A DNA stretch of 5,799 nt. It comes from Elusimicrobiota bacterium (GTDB lineage Bacteria > Elusimicrobiota > Elusimicrobia > Elusimicrobiales > Elusimicrobiaceae). A program made the position numbers and the translations under genes. Of the stretch, positions 5,384-5,799 are shown one piece after another (the first letter of the stretch is position 1; each line of letters begins with the position of its first letter). The DNA is taken from assembly GCA_031259485.1 (NCBI GenBank), contig JAIRLH010000141.1, forward strand, positions 1 to 5,799. Reading direction: 5' to 3'. The notes under the pieces were generated by a model. That model was not told the origin of the DNA. It saw only the letters and a list, made by a program, of their open reading frames with translations, and ran no database searches.

Positions 5384-5799
5384 AAACAAGCCTGCAAACC
5401 GCCCTGCGAAGGGTGCAAAGGTCTTTGCGCAAATAGCCGCCGCCCTCAAAAAAGGGCAGCGTTTTTTTGTCGCGGGCCATCAGAACCCCGACGGCGATTC
5501 GCTGGGGTCCACTTTGGCGGTTTCCTCGCTGCTCAGGCGCATGAGCAAGCATGTTTACGCTTTCAGCAATGACAGGCCGGGCGATGACCTTTATTTCCTC
5601 CCGGGCCTGCGGAGCGTGAATTTCGGCAAACTTCCCGCAGAAAATAATTACGATACTCTGGTACTTTTGGAGTGTTCGGACAAAAAGCGCGGCGGCCCGC
5701 TTGACGCTCTTTTTGATACGGCAAAAACCGTCATAAACATAGACCATCATATTACGGGGGAAAATTATGGCACGATAAATTATATCGCGCCTTATGCGT
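5364..5799 (+). CDS. nrnA: DHH-family phosphoesterase, NrnA-like (oligoribonuclease / pAp phosphatase), 5' part only
   Basis: The frame is open from ATG 5364 to the window end (145 codons seen of roughly 320 expected). NrnA-type proteins use two metal ions to degrade nano-RNAs and dephosphorylate 3'-phosphoadenosine 5'-phosphate in the cytoplasm. Motif I is GHQNPDGDSLGS (38-49), with His39, Asp43 and Asp45 as metal ligands. The motif II region is LLECSDKKRGG (101-111), with Glu103 where many members have Asp. Motif III is NIDHHITGENYG (125-136), the DHH signature, then INYIAPYA. The first 18 residues are Lys/Pro/Ala-rich and not conserved, so a later start is conceivable, but no other Met occurs before motif I. 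The gene overlaps rbfA by 20 bases with only a weak A/G-rich site, suggesting translational coupling. The order rbfA-nrnA is common in bacteria, often followed by truB. A terminator-like hairpin lies early in the gene (5438-5468). Confidence 0.9.
   Translation, partial: MNKTASENKPANRPAKGAKVFAQIAAALKKGQRFFVAGHQNPDGDSLGSTLAVSSLLRRMSKHVYAFSNDRPGDDLYFLPGLRSVNFGKLPAENNYDTLVLLECSDKKRGGPLDALFDTAKTVINIDHHITGENYGTINYIAPYA
5438..5468 (+). terminator. Intrinsic-terminator-like hairpin early in the nrnA reading frame
   Basis: GCCCT (5442-5446), loop CAAAAA, AGGGC (5453-5457), extended through one C-A mismatch by CGC (5438-5440) and GCG (5459-5461), with seven T directly after (5462-5468). It spans codons 25-35 of nrnA. 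It is weaker than the nadA hairpin because of the mismatch and the 5-bp core. Activity is untested; it may simply reflect the Lys, Arg-Phe-Phe codons in a GC-rich context. Confidence 0.25.

Noticed and set aside
5229..5750. 173-codon minus-strand open frame across rbfA and nrnA
   Set aside because: It is antisense to motif-bearing rbfA and nrnA and has no recognisable domain.

Overview
The window looks like an ordinary chromosomal stretch from a Gram-negative-type bacterium of roughly 50% GC. Two proteins carry lipoprotein signal peptides, and codon use looks uniform throughout. The probable pilin C-terminus at the left edge, the gene content and the intergenic GC-rich hairpins made me think of a gut Elusimicrobiota relative. 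That is a weak inference with no marker gene behind it.

Layout. Bases 2-94 hold the last 30 codons of a plus-strand gene, possibly a type IV pilin-like protein, followed by a terminator-like region. A convergent minus-strand gene (128-1072) encodes a cysteine-containing predicted lipoprotein of unknown function. The divergent gap 1073-1331 contains a folded inverted-repeat element and a promoter. A tight plus-strand operon follows: a 92-residue lipoprotein (1332-1610), nadA (quinolinate synthase, 1629-2681), nadC (quinolinate phosphoribosyltransferase, 2678-3529) and a class I PLP aminotransferase of the LysN/KAT-II type (3526-4737). The last three genes are joined by 4-base ATGA overlaps. 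The gap 4738-5020 holds another hairpin of the same general type, a strong intrinsic terminator, a coding-like fragment without a start codon, and an extended -10 promoter immediately before rbfA. The window ends with rbfA (5021-5383) and the overlapping 5' part of an nrnA-like DHH phosphoesterase gene (5364 onward).

How the genes work together. NadA condenses iminoaspartate with dihydroxyacetone phosphate to give quinolinate. NadC converts quinolinate to nicotinate mononucleotide. These are the de novo NAD steps. No L-aspartate oxidase (nadB) or aspartate dehydrogenase is present here, so the iminoaspartate source must lie elsewhere. The aminotransferase is clearly co-expressed with them, but its substrate cannot be read from sequence. 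rbfA and nrnA form a second unit of the common infB-rbfA-nrnA-truB type, here starting at rbfA with its own promoter.

I see no convincing undescribed multi-gene system. The points most worth checking are textbook terminator-like hairpins inside the nadA and nrnA reading frames, an apparently leaderless rbfA, a five-cysteine cluster beside the NadA active site, and the folded inverted-repeat element.
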